Shown: positions 1 to 8,288 of the stretch, piece by piece
Layout of the letters: every line of letters begins with the position of its first letter
Position numbering within the stretch: the stretch's first letter is position 1
Source: Bacteroidales bacterium
GTDB lineage: Bacteria; Bacteroidota; Bacteroidia; Bacteroidales; JAIPAP01
Direction: 5' to 3'
Assembly (NCBI GenBank): GCA_021740045.1
Contig: JAIPAP010000025.1
Location: 1 to 40,764, forward strand
DNA: 40,764 nucleotides
Made by a program: the position numbers and the translations under genes
The notes under the pieces: generated by a model
The model's database searches: none
What the model was told of the DNA's origin: nothing
The model's input: the letters and a program-made list of their open reading frames with translations, nothing else

Positions 1-79
1 CAACTCTGTTTTTATGAGATAAGCCTGATACATGGTCATCCGCCTAAAACAATTTAAACTATAAATGAAACGTCCATGA

Positions 80-119
80 GCAAATAATCATTATCTCACA
101 CACGGACATGATTATTTGC
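80..119. repeat. 12-bp perfect inverted repeat (hairpin)
   Basis: The arms GCAAATAATCAT (80-91) and ATGATTATTTGC (108-119) are perfect reverse complements around a 16-nt loop. There is no U-run on either side, so it does not look like an ordinary terminator. It lies beyond the 3' end of the maltose phosphorylase operon. Function unknown; it may be part of an intergenic repeat family. Confidence 0.6.
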
Positions 120-120
120 G

Positions 121-163
121 AATGGTAAGTTCCCTGTCTGACGAACAGGCAGGCATCTGACCA
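121..163. repeat. Nested imperfect hairpin
   Basis: An outer pair AATGGT / ACCATT encloses an inner pair CCTGTCTG / CAGGCAGG that pairs with one G-U wobble. The whole folds as a two-step stem-loop. The CCTGTCTG/CAGGCAGG type of element is, from memory, frequent between genes in Bacteroidota, but copy number cannot be checked from this window. Confidence 0.4.
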
Positions 164-169
164 TTGAAA

Positions 170-238
170 ATAAAAAATAAACAGATGAAATTCCCCACCA
201 ATAATTTTCTTATGATGGTGGTTATCAACAATTTCATC
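170..238 (-). terminator. Probable terminator of the maltose operon
   Basis: Just past the mapA stop codon, GATGAAATT (184-192) pairs with AATTTCATC (230-238), and an inner CCACCA (195-200) pairs with TGGTGG (216-221). Read on the minus strand, the stem is followed by a T-rich tract (about 183 down to 170). This fits an intrinsic terminator for the MFS-pgmB-mapA transcript, although the stem is interrupted. Confidence 0.5.
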
Positions 239-239
239 A

Positions 240-2549
240 CTACTTCCCTATACTCAGTTCTTCTTCGGCCGGAATGGTATATTCCTTACCGGCAACATAA
301 AGTTTGGCTTCTTCTCCGGAATGATTCCAGATGAAGACTTTACCGGCCATCACCTTAACCCTGATGCGCCAGCCCCGGAAAAGCGTCATAAAAGAATAGG
401 ATTTCCATTGTGGAGGAATAAAGGGATTAAAATGGAGCTGTCCGTTTCTCACGCGCATTCCCCCAAATCCTTCTACCACCGACATATAGGTTCCGGCCAT
501 GCTGGTTACATGGCAGCCATCCTCAGTATCATTGTTATAATCATCAAGGTCGAGGCGGGCGGTGCGGAGATAAAACTCATATGCTTTTTCGGTATACCCC
601 AATTCGGCTGCTAAAATGGAATGCACACAAGGCGAAAGTGATGATTCATGAACCGTGCGCGGCTCATAAAAATCATAATTACGCCTGATGGTATCCTTTT
701 CATATTTGTCTTCGAAAAAATAGATCCCTTGCAGCACATCGGCCTGCTTGATGAAGCAGGAGCGCAATATCCGGTCCCACGACCAATGCTGATTAATGGG
801 CTTTTCTTTTTCGGGGATATCATCCACAGTTAGCTGTTCCTTGTCGAGATAGCCTTCCTGTTGCAAGAAGATCTGCTTTTTATCATCATACGGGAAATAC
901 ATATTGTTTATGACCTCTTTCCAGCGCTCGGTTTCGGCATTTTCCTCAAAACGGCATTTCTCAACAATATCTTTATAACGCTTATGATCGGCGCGTTTTA
1001 CATAATCAATGGCTTGCATGGTGTATTCCATCACCCAGCAGGCCATGGTGCTGGTGTACCAGTTATTGTTCACATTATTTTCGTACTCATTGGGGCCGGT
1101 AACACCCAGCATCACATACTTTTGCTTAGCTTCCGACCAGTTCACCCGCTGGCTCCAAAAACGTGAAATAGCAATCAGTACCTCAAGGCCGTATTCCGCC
1201 AGGTAATGCTCATCCCCGGTGTAGTTGATGTAGTTATAAATTGCGTGAGCAATTGCCCCGTTACGGTGTATCTCCTCCATGGTGATCTCCCATTCATTAT
1301 GGCTTTCCTCACCATTCATGGTAACCATGGGATAAAGGGCCGCTCCATTGGTAAATCCCAGTTTTTCAGCATTTTCGATGGCTTTTTGAACATGCTTATA
1401 TCGATAAACCAACAGGTTTCTCGGAACTTTCACATCGGAGGTTCTCAGATAAAAAGGCAGGCAATAAGCTTCGGTATCCCAATAGGTGCTGCCTCCGTAC
1501 TTTTCACCGGTGAAACCCTTGGGCCCGATGTTTAAGCGTTCATCCTCACCCGTGTAGGTTTGATTCAGCATAAAGATATTGAAACGAATTCCCTGCTGAG
1601 CCGCTACATCACCTTCGATTTGAATGTCGCTTTTCTGCCACTTCTGATCCCAAGCTTCCCGCTGCTCTTCCATCATTTTATTAAACCCTTTTTCAAAAGC
1701 CGTATAAAGCACCTTTTGAGCAACATTCATTAAATCGTGGCGGCTGTGATTCATGGAATGCACCACCGCCCCGTATTTCAAAATTGTAAGTTCATCGTTT
1801 TCCTTAACATCAATCTCCACCACATTTTCGAGATATTTGTTCCGCTCATTCAAAACAGAATCCAATTCCTTTTGCTTCCCGTTTTTCAGGATAGTGTATT
1901 TCATGGCCGTACACACGAAAAACTCCGTTTTACGGGTCATGGCGGTTACATAGCCTTCGCCCTTATGATTCTTGTTTTCAATGCCTTCCCAGAATTTTTC
2001 ATCATAATTGGCATCTTCATTCATAATATCGGCATCGATATAAGGTGTAACACGTATGCTTCCACTAAAGTTAAGCGCTTTAAGCTGATAACGGATCGCT
2101 CCGGCTTCATCGTCAACAATACTTAAAAAACGGCGGCTTATCACCTCCACCTGTTTACCATCGGACAAGGTGGCCTTAAAGCTTCGCTCCAGGTAACCTT
2201 CTTTCATGTTCAGCTCCCGCCTGAAATCCTCCACCTTACATTTAGCCAGGTCAAGCGATTCGCCTTCAATTTCTATGTTAATACCGATCCAATTGGGTGC
2301 ATTCAACACCTTGGCAAAATATTCGGGGTAGCCAATTTTCCACCAACCAACCCGGGTTTTATCGGGATAATAAATGCCGGCAATGTAATTCCCCTGCAGC
2401 GTATCACCGCTATACTGTTCCTCAAAATTGGCACGCATACCCATGCGGCCGTTACCTATGCTCATCACACTTTCACTGTTCCGGTTATATTCAGGAACAA
2501 ATCCCGTTTCTATGATCTTCCACTCATCGTGTTTGAGGTAATTTTTCAT
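240..2549 (-). CDS. mapA: Glycoside hydrolase family 65, maltose phosphorylase
   Basis: This 769-residue protein matches full-length bacterial GH65 disaccharide phosphorylases. It should cleave maltose with inorganic phosphate into glucose and beta-D-glucose-1-phosphate in the cytoplasm; no signal peptide is seen. The N-terminal beta-sandwich (about 1-290) is followed by the (alpha/alpha)6 catalytic barrel and a small C-terminal beta domain. The catalytic-acid motif TGPNEYENN places the acid at Glu488, equivalent to Glu487 of Lactobacillus brevis maltose phosphorylase. HESSLS (634-639) corresponds to the phosphate-binding loop. It is the last gene of a three-gene unit behind pgmB and an MFS sugar transporter, which strongly favours maltose over trehalose or kojibiose, though GH65 specificity cannot be proven from sequence alone. 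A 197-bp gap containing an 8-bp tandem repeat separates it from pgmB. Confidence 0.93.
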   Translation of the reverse strand: MKNYLKHDEWKIIETGFVPEYNRNSESVMSIGNGRMGMRANFEEQYSGDTLQGNYIAGIYYPDKTRVGWWKIGYPEYFAKVLNAPNWIGINIEIEGESLDLAKCKVEDFRRELNMKEGYLERSFKATLSDGKQVEVISRRFLSIVDDEAGAIRYQLKALNFSGSIRVTPYIDADIMNEDANYDEKFWEGIENKNHKGEGYVTAMTRKTEFFVCTAMKYTILKNGKQKELDSVLNERNKYLENVVEIDVKENDELTILKYGAVVHSMNHSRHDLMNVAQKVLYTAFEKGFNKMMEEQREAWDQKWQKSDIQIEGDVAAQQGIRFNIFMLNQTYTGEDERLNIGPKGFTGEKYGGSTYWDTEAYCLPFYLRTSDVKVPRNLLVYRYKHVQKAIENAEKLGFTNGAALYPMVTMNGEESHNEWEITMEEIHRNGAIAHAIYNYINYTGDEHYLAEYGLEVLIAISRFWSQRVNWSEAKQKYVMLGVTGPNEYENNVNNNWYTSTMACWVMEYTMQAIDYVKRADHKRYKDIVEKCRFEENAETERWKEVINNMYFPYDDKKQIFLQQEGYLDKEQLTVDDIPEKEKPINQHWSWDRILRSCFIKQADVLQGIYFFEDKYEKDTIRRNYDFYEPRTVHESSLSPCVHSILAAELGYTEKAYEFYLRTARLDLDDYNNDTEDGCHVTSMAGTYMSVVEGFGGMRVRNGQLHFNPFIPPQWKSYSFMTLFRGWRIRVKVMAGKVFIWNHSGEEAKLYVAGKEYTIPAEEELSIGK

Positions 2550-2664
2550 GATCTGTTGTTTTTGTTAAAAATAAACAAGTCAAAAATGCTTATAGGGATG
2601 ATGAGCTGCTTCTTTCATCCATCAAAGCTCAACTTTTCGCAAGCAGCATTTTGCCACTGCTCAT

Positions 2665-2752
2665 CCCTCAGTCCCTCAGTCTCTCAGTCCCTCAGTCCCT
2701 CAGTCCCTCAGTCCCTCAGTCTCTCAGTCTCTCAGTCTCTTCGTCTCTACAT
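2665..2752. repeat. 8-bp tandem repeat between pgmB and mapA
   Basis: Nine consecutive 8-bp units read CCCTCAGT or CTCTCAGT (2665-2736). Two decayed units (CTCTTCGT, CTCTACAT) continue to 2752 and run over the pgmB stop codon at 2747-2749. On the transcribed minus strand the unit is ACTGAGGG/ACTGAGAG. It sits inside the presumed operon, between the pgmB stop and the mapA start. Confidence 0.9.
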
Positions 2753-3412
2753 CTCCCTCTCAAGGCTCTTTAGCTTCTCAAAAGACATTTCATGCAAGCC
2801 TGCGATTACCATATCGGCCTCTCCAAGGACATCGGGTGAACCAACGCCAATGCTGTACATATTTCCGTTTATAGCCGATTGCACACCGGAGACGGCATCT
2901 TCGAAAACCGCGCAGTTTTCCGGTGAAACGCCTAATTCTTTCGCACCATTCAGAAATATCTCCGGGTGAGGCTTTGGCTGGGTAACTTTATGCCCGTCAA
3001 TAATGGTTTCAAAATATTCCTCGATCTTCAGCGCCTTGATGATGGTCATGGCATTTTTACTGGCCGAACCAAGGCCTATTCTGATGCCTTTTTCCTTAAG
3101 CTCATCGAGAAAACCGGTAACACCCGGGAAAATTTCATCGGGGCTCATATCCTTGATCAATTCCTTGTACCACTCGTTTTTAATAGCCGCATATTCCTTT
3201 TTTTTCTCATCGGAAAGGGTTAGCCCACCCATCTCGAGCATAATGTCGAGCGACTTCATACGGCTGATACCCTTTAGCTGCTCGTTTTGTTCTTCGGTAA
3301 GGTCGAAACCGAGCTTTTCATTGGCCAGGCGTTTCCAGGCTTTATAATGATATTTTGCCGTATCGACAATAACACCATCCAAATCGAACAAACATGCTTT
3401 AATCTCACTCAT
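2747..3412 (-). CDS. pgmB: Beta-phosphoglucomutase
   Basis: This HAD-superfamily enzyme interconverts beta-glucose-1-phosphate and glucose-6-phosphate, and so uses the product of the maltose phosphorylase next door. The chosen start gives 221 residues, the same length as the Lactococcus lactis enzyme. The nucleophile motif FDLDGVIVDT has Asp10 and Asp12. LGSASKN carries the motif-II Ser, KPHPE the motif-III Lys, and FEDAVSGVQSA motif IV. An upstream in-frame ATG at 3469 would overlap the MFS gene. The ATG at 3412 is preceded by AGGAG at good spacing and begins directly at the HAD fold, so it is preferred. It lies 25 bp after the MFS stop, consistent with one transcript. Confidence 0.94.
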   Translation of the reverse strand: MSEIKACLFDLDGVIVDTAKYHYKAWKRLANEKLGFDLTEEQNEQLKGISRMKSLDIMLEMGGLTLSDEKKKEYAAIKNEWYKELIKDMSPDEIFPGVTGFLDELKEKGIRIGLGSASKNAMTIIKALKIEEYFETIIDGHKVTQPKPHPEIFLNGAKELGVSPENCAVFEDAVSGVQSAINGNMYSIGVGSPDVLGEADMVIAGLHEMSFEKLKSLEREM

Positions 3413-3437
3413 AATGTCTCCTATTTCTTTATTACTG

Positions 3438-5213
3438 TTAAACAGCTTCTTTCGCTTCATCCACGTCATTAACGAACATCACCCATATCCCGGCAATGAT
3501 CCAGGATACACCTCCCAGGATCAAGGCATAAATGGCCTGCCCGTCGAAAAGGCTCACATAACCTCCCAATACGGTAGCGGCAAGAATTTGTGGCAATACG
3601 AGGAAGAAGTTGAATATTCCCATATAAACGCCCATTTTGCTTGAGGGTAAGGCTCCGGCCAGCATGGCATATGGCATGGAAAGAATACTGGCCCAGGCAA
3701 CGCCTACTCCCAGCATGGCCACCAAAATAATATCCGGATTATTGATAAAATAAAGAGAGATCAGTCCAAGGGCTCCCAGCAGAAGCGATATCAAGTGCGT
3801 GATCCGGCGGTTAGTCCTTCGGGCAACCACCGGAAGCAGAAAGGCCACAAGAGCTGCAAAACCATTGTAAACGGCAAAGGCAACGCCAACCCAGTCGGCG
3901 CCTTTGTTATATTCTTTTTGAATATATCTCAGCTGTTCTTCCACATCACCATTTATCTGAATATCTTCCTTTTTCTCATCAAGGAAAAACTTCACCACCT
4001 TCATGCTGGCGGTTACCTCTTCCTTTTCGCTTAGCCTTTGCTGATATTTTTCCAATTCCTTTTTTACATCTTCGTAATTAACATAGGCTTCATCGCCGGC
4101 AGCGGGATCCATGCCCTGAACCGATTTGGTCAGCTCATTCACCACATGCTGGTTCATCTTCATGTCATAAATGTGGCTTGTAACACCGGCAGTGGTATAT
4201 ATCCACATGGCAAATAAGGCAAACCAGGAAAAGAATTGCACAAATGCTAATTGCACCATGGTTTTAGGCATAAAAGCAAAATCGTTAAAAACGGTTACCA
4301 AGCCATTTTTAACATTACCTTTCTGTTGAAATGCCCCTGCGATGGTTTGCAATATTCCAAAAGCCGCCAGTCCAATGCTCAGCACATAGGTTTCTTTTGC
4401 CAATGAGAAGTAATAAACCAAAAAAGTAAGTACAATTCCCCCTATAGACAGTAACAAACCGCCCTTAACCTTACCATTTCCAAGCTTTCGGTTCATCTCC
4501 ATATCCTGCTCAAGTTTCTCACGGCGATCATCTTTTTCGGAAGGCTTATCTTCTGAAAATCGCTCAAGATCCCCGGGCGAATATTCTTTCGTTCGTATTA
4601 CGGTCCACAGAACAGCTAAAAGAAATGCGGCAGCTCCCACATAAAAGGAAAATTTTACCGAGTCGGGGATTTCTCCCTCGGGAGCCGTATTGGATATCCC
4701 AAACCAATTGGTCATCACATACGGCAATGCCGAAGCAATAACTGCACCCAGGCCAATAAAGAAGCTCTGCATGGCAAATCCCTTGGTTCGCTGCTCCGAA
4801 GGCAACATGTCACCAACAAATGCCCGGAAAGGTTCCATGGAAATATTGATGGAAGCATCCATAATCCAAAGCATACCTGCCGCTACCCATAATACGGGAG
4901 AATTCGGCATTATTATCAGGGCAATGGAGGCTAGGATAGCTCCTACAAGGAAGTATGGCCTTCTTCGTCCGAGGCGGTTCCAGGTGTTATCACTCATGTG
5001 ACCGATAATGGGCTGTACAATTAAGCCCGTTACCGGAGCGGCTATCCATAAAATAGGTATGTTCTCAATGTTGGCACCAAGCGTTTCGAAAATGCGGCTC
5101 ACATTAGCATTCTGAAGGGCAAATCCGAACTGAATGCCCAAAAAGCCAAAACTCATATTCCATATTTGCCAAAAAGATAAACGCGGTTTTTTCTTCTTCT
5201 CCATTGCTTCCAT
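3438..5213 (-). CDS. MFS sugar (maltose-type) transporter, SLC45/GPH-like
   Basis: This 591-residue polytopic inner-membrane protein starts with LSFWQIWNMSFGFLG and continues with NANVSRIFETLGA and PIIGHMSDNTW. These are features of the SLC45-like sugar:cation symporters found beside GH65 genes in Bacteroidota. At least 12 hydrophobic segments are visible. A charged cytoplasmic loop (about 210-250) divides the halves. A second, unusually long hydrophilic loop of roughly 100 residues follows the segment ending in AMWIYTTAGV; it is rich in Glu and Lys and looks partly coiled-coil. It is the first gene of the maltose unit. The role in maltose import is inferred from family and context. A second ATG three codons downstream is an alternative start. 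Confidence 0.85.
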   Translation of the reverse strand: MEAMEKKKKPRLSFWQIWNMSFGFLGIQFGFALQNANVSRIFETLGANIENIPILWIAAPVTGLIVQPIIGHMSDNTWNRLGRRRPYFLVGAILASIALIIMPNSPVLWVAAGMLWIMDASINISMEPFRAFVGDMLPSEQRTKGFAMQSFFIGLGAVIASALPYVMTNWFGISNTAPEGEIPDSVKFSFYVGAAAFLLAVLWTVIRTKEYSPGDLERFSEDKPSEKDDRREKLEQDMEMNRKLGNGKVKGGLLLSIGGIVLTFLVYYFSLAKETYVLSIGLAAFGILQTIAGAFQQKGNVKNGLVTVFNDFAFMPKTMVQLAFVQFFSWFALFAMWIYTTAGVTSHIYDMKMNQHVVNELTKSVQGMDPAAGDEAYVNYEDVKKELEKYQQRLSEKEEVTASMKVVKFFLDEKKEDIQINGDVEEQLRYIQKEYNKGADWVGVAFAVYNGFAALVAFLLPVVARRTNRRITHLISLLLGALGLISLYFINNPDIILVAMLGVGVAWASILSMPYAMLAGALPSSKMGVYMGIFNFFLVLPQILAATVLGGYVSLFDGQAIYALILGGVSWIIAGIWVMFVNDVDEAKEAV

Positions 5214-5239
5214 ATTTGTGATTCTACAATAAAACCAAG

Positions 5240-5252
5240 CCCTTAATAAGGG
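5240..5252. promoter_or_regulatory. 13-bp palindrome, candidate operator of the maltose unit
   Basis: CCCTTAATAAGGG is a perfect palindrome around a central A. It lies 26 bp before the MFS start codon and immediately downstream of the -7-like box at 5254-5261, so it would cover the transcription start. That placement suits a repressor operator. The window contains no obvious regulator gene for it. Confidence 0.4.
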
Positions 5253-5253
5253 T

Positions 5254-5261
5254 CAAATGTA
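5254..5261 (-). promoter_or_regulatory. Candidate -7 box for the MFS-pgmB-mapA operon
   Basis: On the minus strand this reads TACATTTG, a full match to the Bacteroidota -7 consensus TAnnTTTG. It lies about 40 bp before the MFS start codon. No clear TTTG is found 19-21 bp further upstream, so the call is tentative. Confidence 0.35.
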
Positions 5262-5326
5262 ATTGATCATCAAAAAGATCGTAAAAATATAAATTTATTA
5301 CCCGTCACTTTCCATTGCATAAAAAA

Positions 5327-6169
5327 TTAAGCCTCAAATATTCCCGGCACATGTTTGGCGACTGCTTCCGTAAATGCGCTATGATTATTGTCGGTTACCA
5401 CGGGATGCATCGCTTTCAGTTCAGCAGGACTATTTGAAACCACATAGCTCGTTTTGGCATATCGCAACAAATCCAAATCATTATAATCGTTACCAATGCT
5501 AAGCGTTTTGTTATGGTCTATTCCCAAATGATCGCATATCCAGGCCACTCCCTTACCTTTCGAAACAGTATGGGGAAAAATTTCCATCCATACCGTTTGT
5601 TTATCCAACGGCGAGGTTGCCCGGATGATCTTTGTATCCGGGAATTCATCTGATACCTTTTGCATGAAATCCAATTCACCGGAAATAACGATCAATATCT
5701 GGCAGGCATGGTTGAAATTCTCGGTCGACAAATCGAGGGGTTCAGCATGATCGCTGTAAAGCTGGAGACGCCTTTCAAAATCAGGATTGCTATGCGAAGA
5801 TTTGTGATAAACAAATTTGTGATTATCGGGTATGATCTCGTGAACCATAAAATCGGCTTCCAACTCAATAAGCCTTCTTACCAAATCATTTACCAGTTTT
5901 GAATTGATATAATAGGAATGCAGTATCTTTTTGGTCTTCCAGTCATATATTCCCGCCCCCGAAGAAAACACCAGGAAATCAATGGGAAAATCCTCAGGGA
6001 TAACTTTATGAAAGGAATAGGTTGACCGTCCGGTAGCGATTACTCTTGTAATATCCATGTCACCCAGAAGCCGCAGTGTTTTATAATCGCGCAAGCTGGT
6101 TTGCTGTTCATCGTTCAGCAGGGTACCATCCAGGTCGGTTGCTATGAGTTTGGGTACGGGTTCTTTCAT
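5327..6169 (-). CDS. HAD-superfamily (Cof/IIB-type) phosphatase
   Basis: A 280-residue cytosolic protein with motif I IATDLDGTLL (Asp12 nucleophile, Asp14) and motif IV SIGNDYNDLDLL near residue 240. The cap between them is of the C2B type seen in Cof-like sugar- and nucleotide-phosphate phosphatases. Motif II is ATGRST and motif III is the Lys in SKGKGVAW. The exact substrate cannot be read from sequence. It starts 3 bp after the stop of the pyridoxamine kinase, so the two are almost certainly co-transcribed; a role as pyridoxal-phosphate phosphatase is an attractive but unproven idea. The downstream MFS gene is 113 bp away and has its own candidate promoter. Confidence 0.85.
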   Translation of the reverse strand: MKEPVPKLIATDLDGTLLNDEQQTSLRDYKTLRLLGDMDITRVIATGRSTYSFHKVIPEDFPIDFLVFSSGAGIYDWKTKKILHSYYINSKLVNDLVRRLIELEADFMVHEIIPDNHKFVYHKSSHSNPDFERRLQLYSDHAEPLDLSTENFNHACQILIVISGELDFMQKVSDEFPDTKIIRATSPLDKQTVWMEIFPHTVSKGKGVAWICDHLGIDHNKTLSIGNDYNDLDLLRYAKTSYVVSNSPAELKAMHPVVTDNNHSAFTEAVAKHVPGIFEA

Positions 6170-6172
6170 GGA

Positions 6173-7042
6173 TCACAATAACTCGTAACTGGAATTTTGA
6201 ACCGGTGCATCCAAATGGTTGAGGATGCGTTCAAGCACTATGCCTTCATTGGCATCATAATCATAACCGAAAGTAGCCCTTACACCATAAGATGTAAAAT
6301 GCACTGCCCTGTCGAGCGCTATAGGCAGGCTATCGCCCTGCAATAACGACCCTGTTATCACACTGGCAAAAGCATCGCCTGTTCCGGGATAATTTGCCGG
6401 CAGATAATTACACGAGACCTTCCAAAAGCGATCGTCCTTCACATTGTAGGCAATAACCTTGGTGCGCCGGGCTTCGGGTTGTTCGGGAACACTGGTCACT
6501 ATAATGATGGAAGGGCCGAATTCGGCAAGTTCTTTAATCCAAGCCCGAATATCATCATCCGATATAAAACCGGGAAAATCCTTATCAAGCAACAGGGCAG
6601 CTTCTGTGAGGTTGGGTGTGATCACATCGGCATGACCAATCAAGGTGCGCATTTCACGAACCATATCATCGGTCATGGTGGTATATTTTATTCCATCATC
6701 GCCCAGCACCGGATCAACAACTACCAGTTGATCATCTTTACGAAAATCCCTGATCAGGCGCTTTACCATCTCAATTTGCTCATGGGAGCCAAGAAAACCA
6801 CTGTAAATGCCATCGAAATCAACGTTTAAGGCTTTCCAGTGATCCAGTATCGGATTCAAATGCCCGGTCATATCGGTAAAATGAAAACCTTTGTATTTGC
6901 TATGCGTAGAGAGCACAGCCGTGGGAAGCGGGCACACTTGTATACCCATTCTTGATAAAATGGGAATCACCACCGTGAGGGAGGCCCTTCCAAATCCTGA
7001 AAGGTCGTGAACAGCCGCTATGCGGGGCACCGGTTTCTTCAT
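6173..7042 (-). CDS. pdxY: Pyridoxamine/pyridoxal kinase
   Basis: This 289-residue member of the ribokinase-like superfamily should phosphorylate vitamin B6 vitamers in the PLP salvage pathway. Diagnostic stretches are HDLSGFGRASL at the N-terminus, LSTHSKYKGF, the substrate-loop region VVDPVLGDDG, ITPNLTEAALLL, and the C-terminal anion hole GTGDAFAS containing the catalytic Asp. The start is placed at the ATG at 7042; an in-frame TTG two codons earlier is less likely. The gene lies between dnaJ (48 bp upstream) and the HAD phosphatase (3 bp downstream). Because sequences of this group are annotated both as PdxY and PdxK-like, the preferred vitamer is uncertain. Confidence 0.88.
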   Translation of the reverse strand: MKKPVPRIAAVHDLSGFGRASLTVVIPILSRMGIQVCPLPTAVLSTHSKYKGFHFTDMTGHLNPILDHWKALNVDFDGIYSGFLGSHEQIEMVKRLIRDFRKDDQLVVVDPVLGDDGIKYTTMTDDMVREMRTLIGHADVITPNLTEAALLLDKDFPGFISDDDIRAWIKELAEFGPSIIIVTSVPEQPEARRTKVIAYNVKDDRFWKVSCNYLPANYPGTGDAFASVITGSLLQGDSLPIALDRAVHFTSYGVRATFGYDYDANEGIVLERILNHLDAPVQNSSYELL

Positions 7043-7090
7043 TATCAATACATTTAACGCGGTGCAAAAATAAGCAGATTTTCGGAATTG

Positions 7091-8110
7091 CTATTTATTC
7101 CGCTTAGCTGCCAGTTGTTTAAACAGTTCTTTTTCTTCTTTACTTAATTTTGTGGGAATCTCAACAATGACTTTTACGAACAGATCGCCACGTTGATTTG
7201 GGTTTTCATAATTAGGCATTCCTAATCCTTTCATGCGGAATGTTTTACCGTTTTGAGTCCCCTTAGGTATCTTAATGTTATAAGTACCTTTAAACGTATT
7301 AACACTAACTTCGCCTCCCAATACTGCGGTATACAGATCAACATGAACGGATGTGTGAAGATCATCACCCTTTCGTTCGAATGCCGAAGTGCCTATGACA
7401 TTGACCTTTAACAGCAGGTTACCGCGCTCTCCGCCATAAGGCGATTGTCCTCCTTTTCCTTTTAGCCGGAGGGTCTGTCCGTTGCGAACGCCGGGTTTGA
7501 TGTTGATCTTTAAGCGTTCACCACCTACATTGATCATTTTTTGAGCTCCATGATAGGCCTCCGAAAGGTTGATGTCGATTTGTGCCTGAAGGTCTTGTCC
7601 TTTGGGTGCCTGACGTGTTTGCCGTTGATTGAACTCCTCAAATGGTGATCGTCTGCTTGCTTGCTGGCCAAATTCCTCAAAAGGTGACTGACGGCTTTGC
7701 CGGGCTCTTGCTCCGCCTCCACCACCAAAGAAATACTCGAAGAAATCGGAAAAGCCGCCGCCGAAAATATCCCCAAATTCTTCCTCGAAAATGGTATGGG
7801 AACGGCCACGGCCACCACCGGAGCCTTGGAAATTGGAAAAATCAAAACCACCAAAACCACCGGCTCCAGCTCCGGCTTGTTCATACTGCTTCCAATTGGC
7901 GCCTAGCTGATCGTATTTCTTGCGCTTCTCCTTGTCGCCAAGCACCTCGTATGCTTCGCTTATTTCCTTGAATTTATTCTCGGCCTCCTTATTCCCCGGG
8001 TTCTTATCCGGGTGATATTTCACAGCCAGTTTACGGTAAGCCTTTTTAATCTCATCCTGCGAAGCATTCCTATCAACCCCTAATATTTTGTAATAATCTT
8101 TATACTCCAT
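7091..8110 (-). CDS. DnaJ/CbpA-type J-domain co-chaperone lacking the zinc finger
   Basis: This 339-residue type II Hsp40 has an N-terminal J domain (1-70) with the HPD motif in [10 protein letters not shown] Gly/Phe-rich linker follows (about 80-150), then the two C-terminal beta-domains that bind clients. The four CxxCxGxG zinc repeats of true DnaJ are absent, so it is CbpA-like. It should stimulate the ATPase of DnaK. The linker contains an internal duplication: [11 protein letters not shown] followed by [11 protein letters not shown]. The start at 8110 ([12 protein letters not shown]) is chosen because it opens directly on the J domain; the 12 upstream codons of the longer frame have no family match. 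It is the first of three same-strand genes with pdxY and the HAD phosphatase. Confidence 0.92.
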   Translation of the reverse strand: MEYKDYYKILGVDRNASQDEIKKAYRKLAVKYHPDKNPGNKEAENKFKEISEAYEVLGDKEKRKKYDQLGANWKQYEQAGAGAGGFGGFDFSNFQGSGGGRGRSHTIFEEEFGDIFGGGFSDFFEYFFGGGGGARARQSRQSPFEEFGQQASRRSPFEEFNQRQTRQAPKGQDLQAQIDINLSEAYHGAQKMINVGGERLKINIKPGVRNGQTLRLKGKGGQSPYGGERGNLLLKVNVIGTSAFERKGDDLHTSVHVDLYTAVLGGEVSVNTFKGTYNIKIPKGTQNGKTFRMKGLGMPNYENPNQRGDLFVKVIVEIPTKLSKEEKELFKQLAAKRNK

Positions 8111-8132
8111 AGCGTCAACAAATTCGCAAATT

Positions 8133-8166
8133 ATGTACCATGACAACCTTTAGGTACATTTTGTCA
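8133..8166. promoter_or_regulatory. Inverted repeats upstream of dnaJ-like gene
   Basis: ATGTACC (8133-8139) pairs with GGTACAT (8153-8159), and overlapping them TGACAA (8141-8146) pairs with TTGTCA (8161-8166). The pair lies 23-56 bp before the chaperone start. It is not the CIRCE element. It may be an operator or a leader structure. Confidence 0.3.
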
Positions 8167-8195
8167 GGGGTATGGTTAATGAATTATAGGCGGTA

Positions 8196-8219
8196 TGAAT
8201 GAATGATTGATTGAATGAA
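8196..8219. repeat. Short tetranucleotide repeat (TGAA/TGAT)
   Basis: Six 4-bp units read TGAA, TGAA, TGAT, TGAT, TGAA, TGAA. They lie in the gap between the coiled-coil gene and the dnaJ-like gene, 86 bp before the latter's start. The tract is short and imperfect, so active slippage is doubtful. Confidence 0.6.
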
Positions 8220-8288
8220 TAATAGAGAGAAATACATCCTTGCATATGTTGCACATAGACTAGCATCCCCTAAAACTTAAAACTCCTT

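Noticed and set aside
2665-2752. CRISPR or ITR-like repeat
   Set aside because: The unit is 8 bp with no spacers; it is a simple tandem repeat.
2529-2969. A plus-strand open frame with Ser-Leu-Ser-Pro repeats
   Set aside because: It is only the 8-bp tandem repeat read in frame, and it runs antisense into pgmB.
7534-7971. Long alternative frames across the DnaJ Gly/Phe linker on both strands
   Set aside because: They are shadows created by the repetitive Gly-rich codons. The J-domain protein frame fully explains the region.
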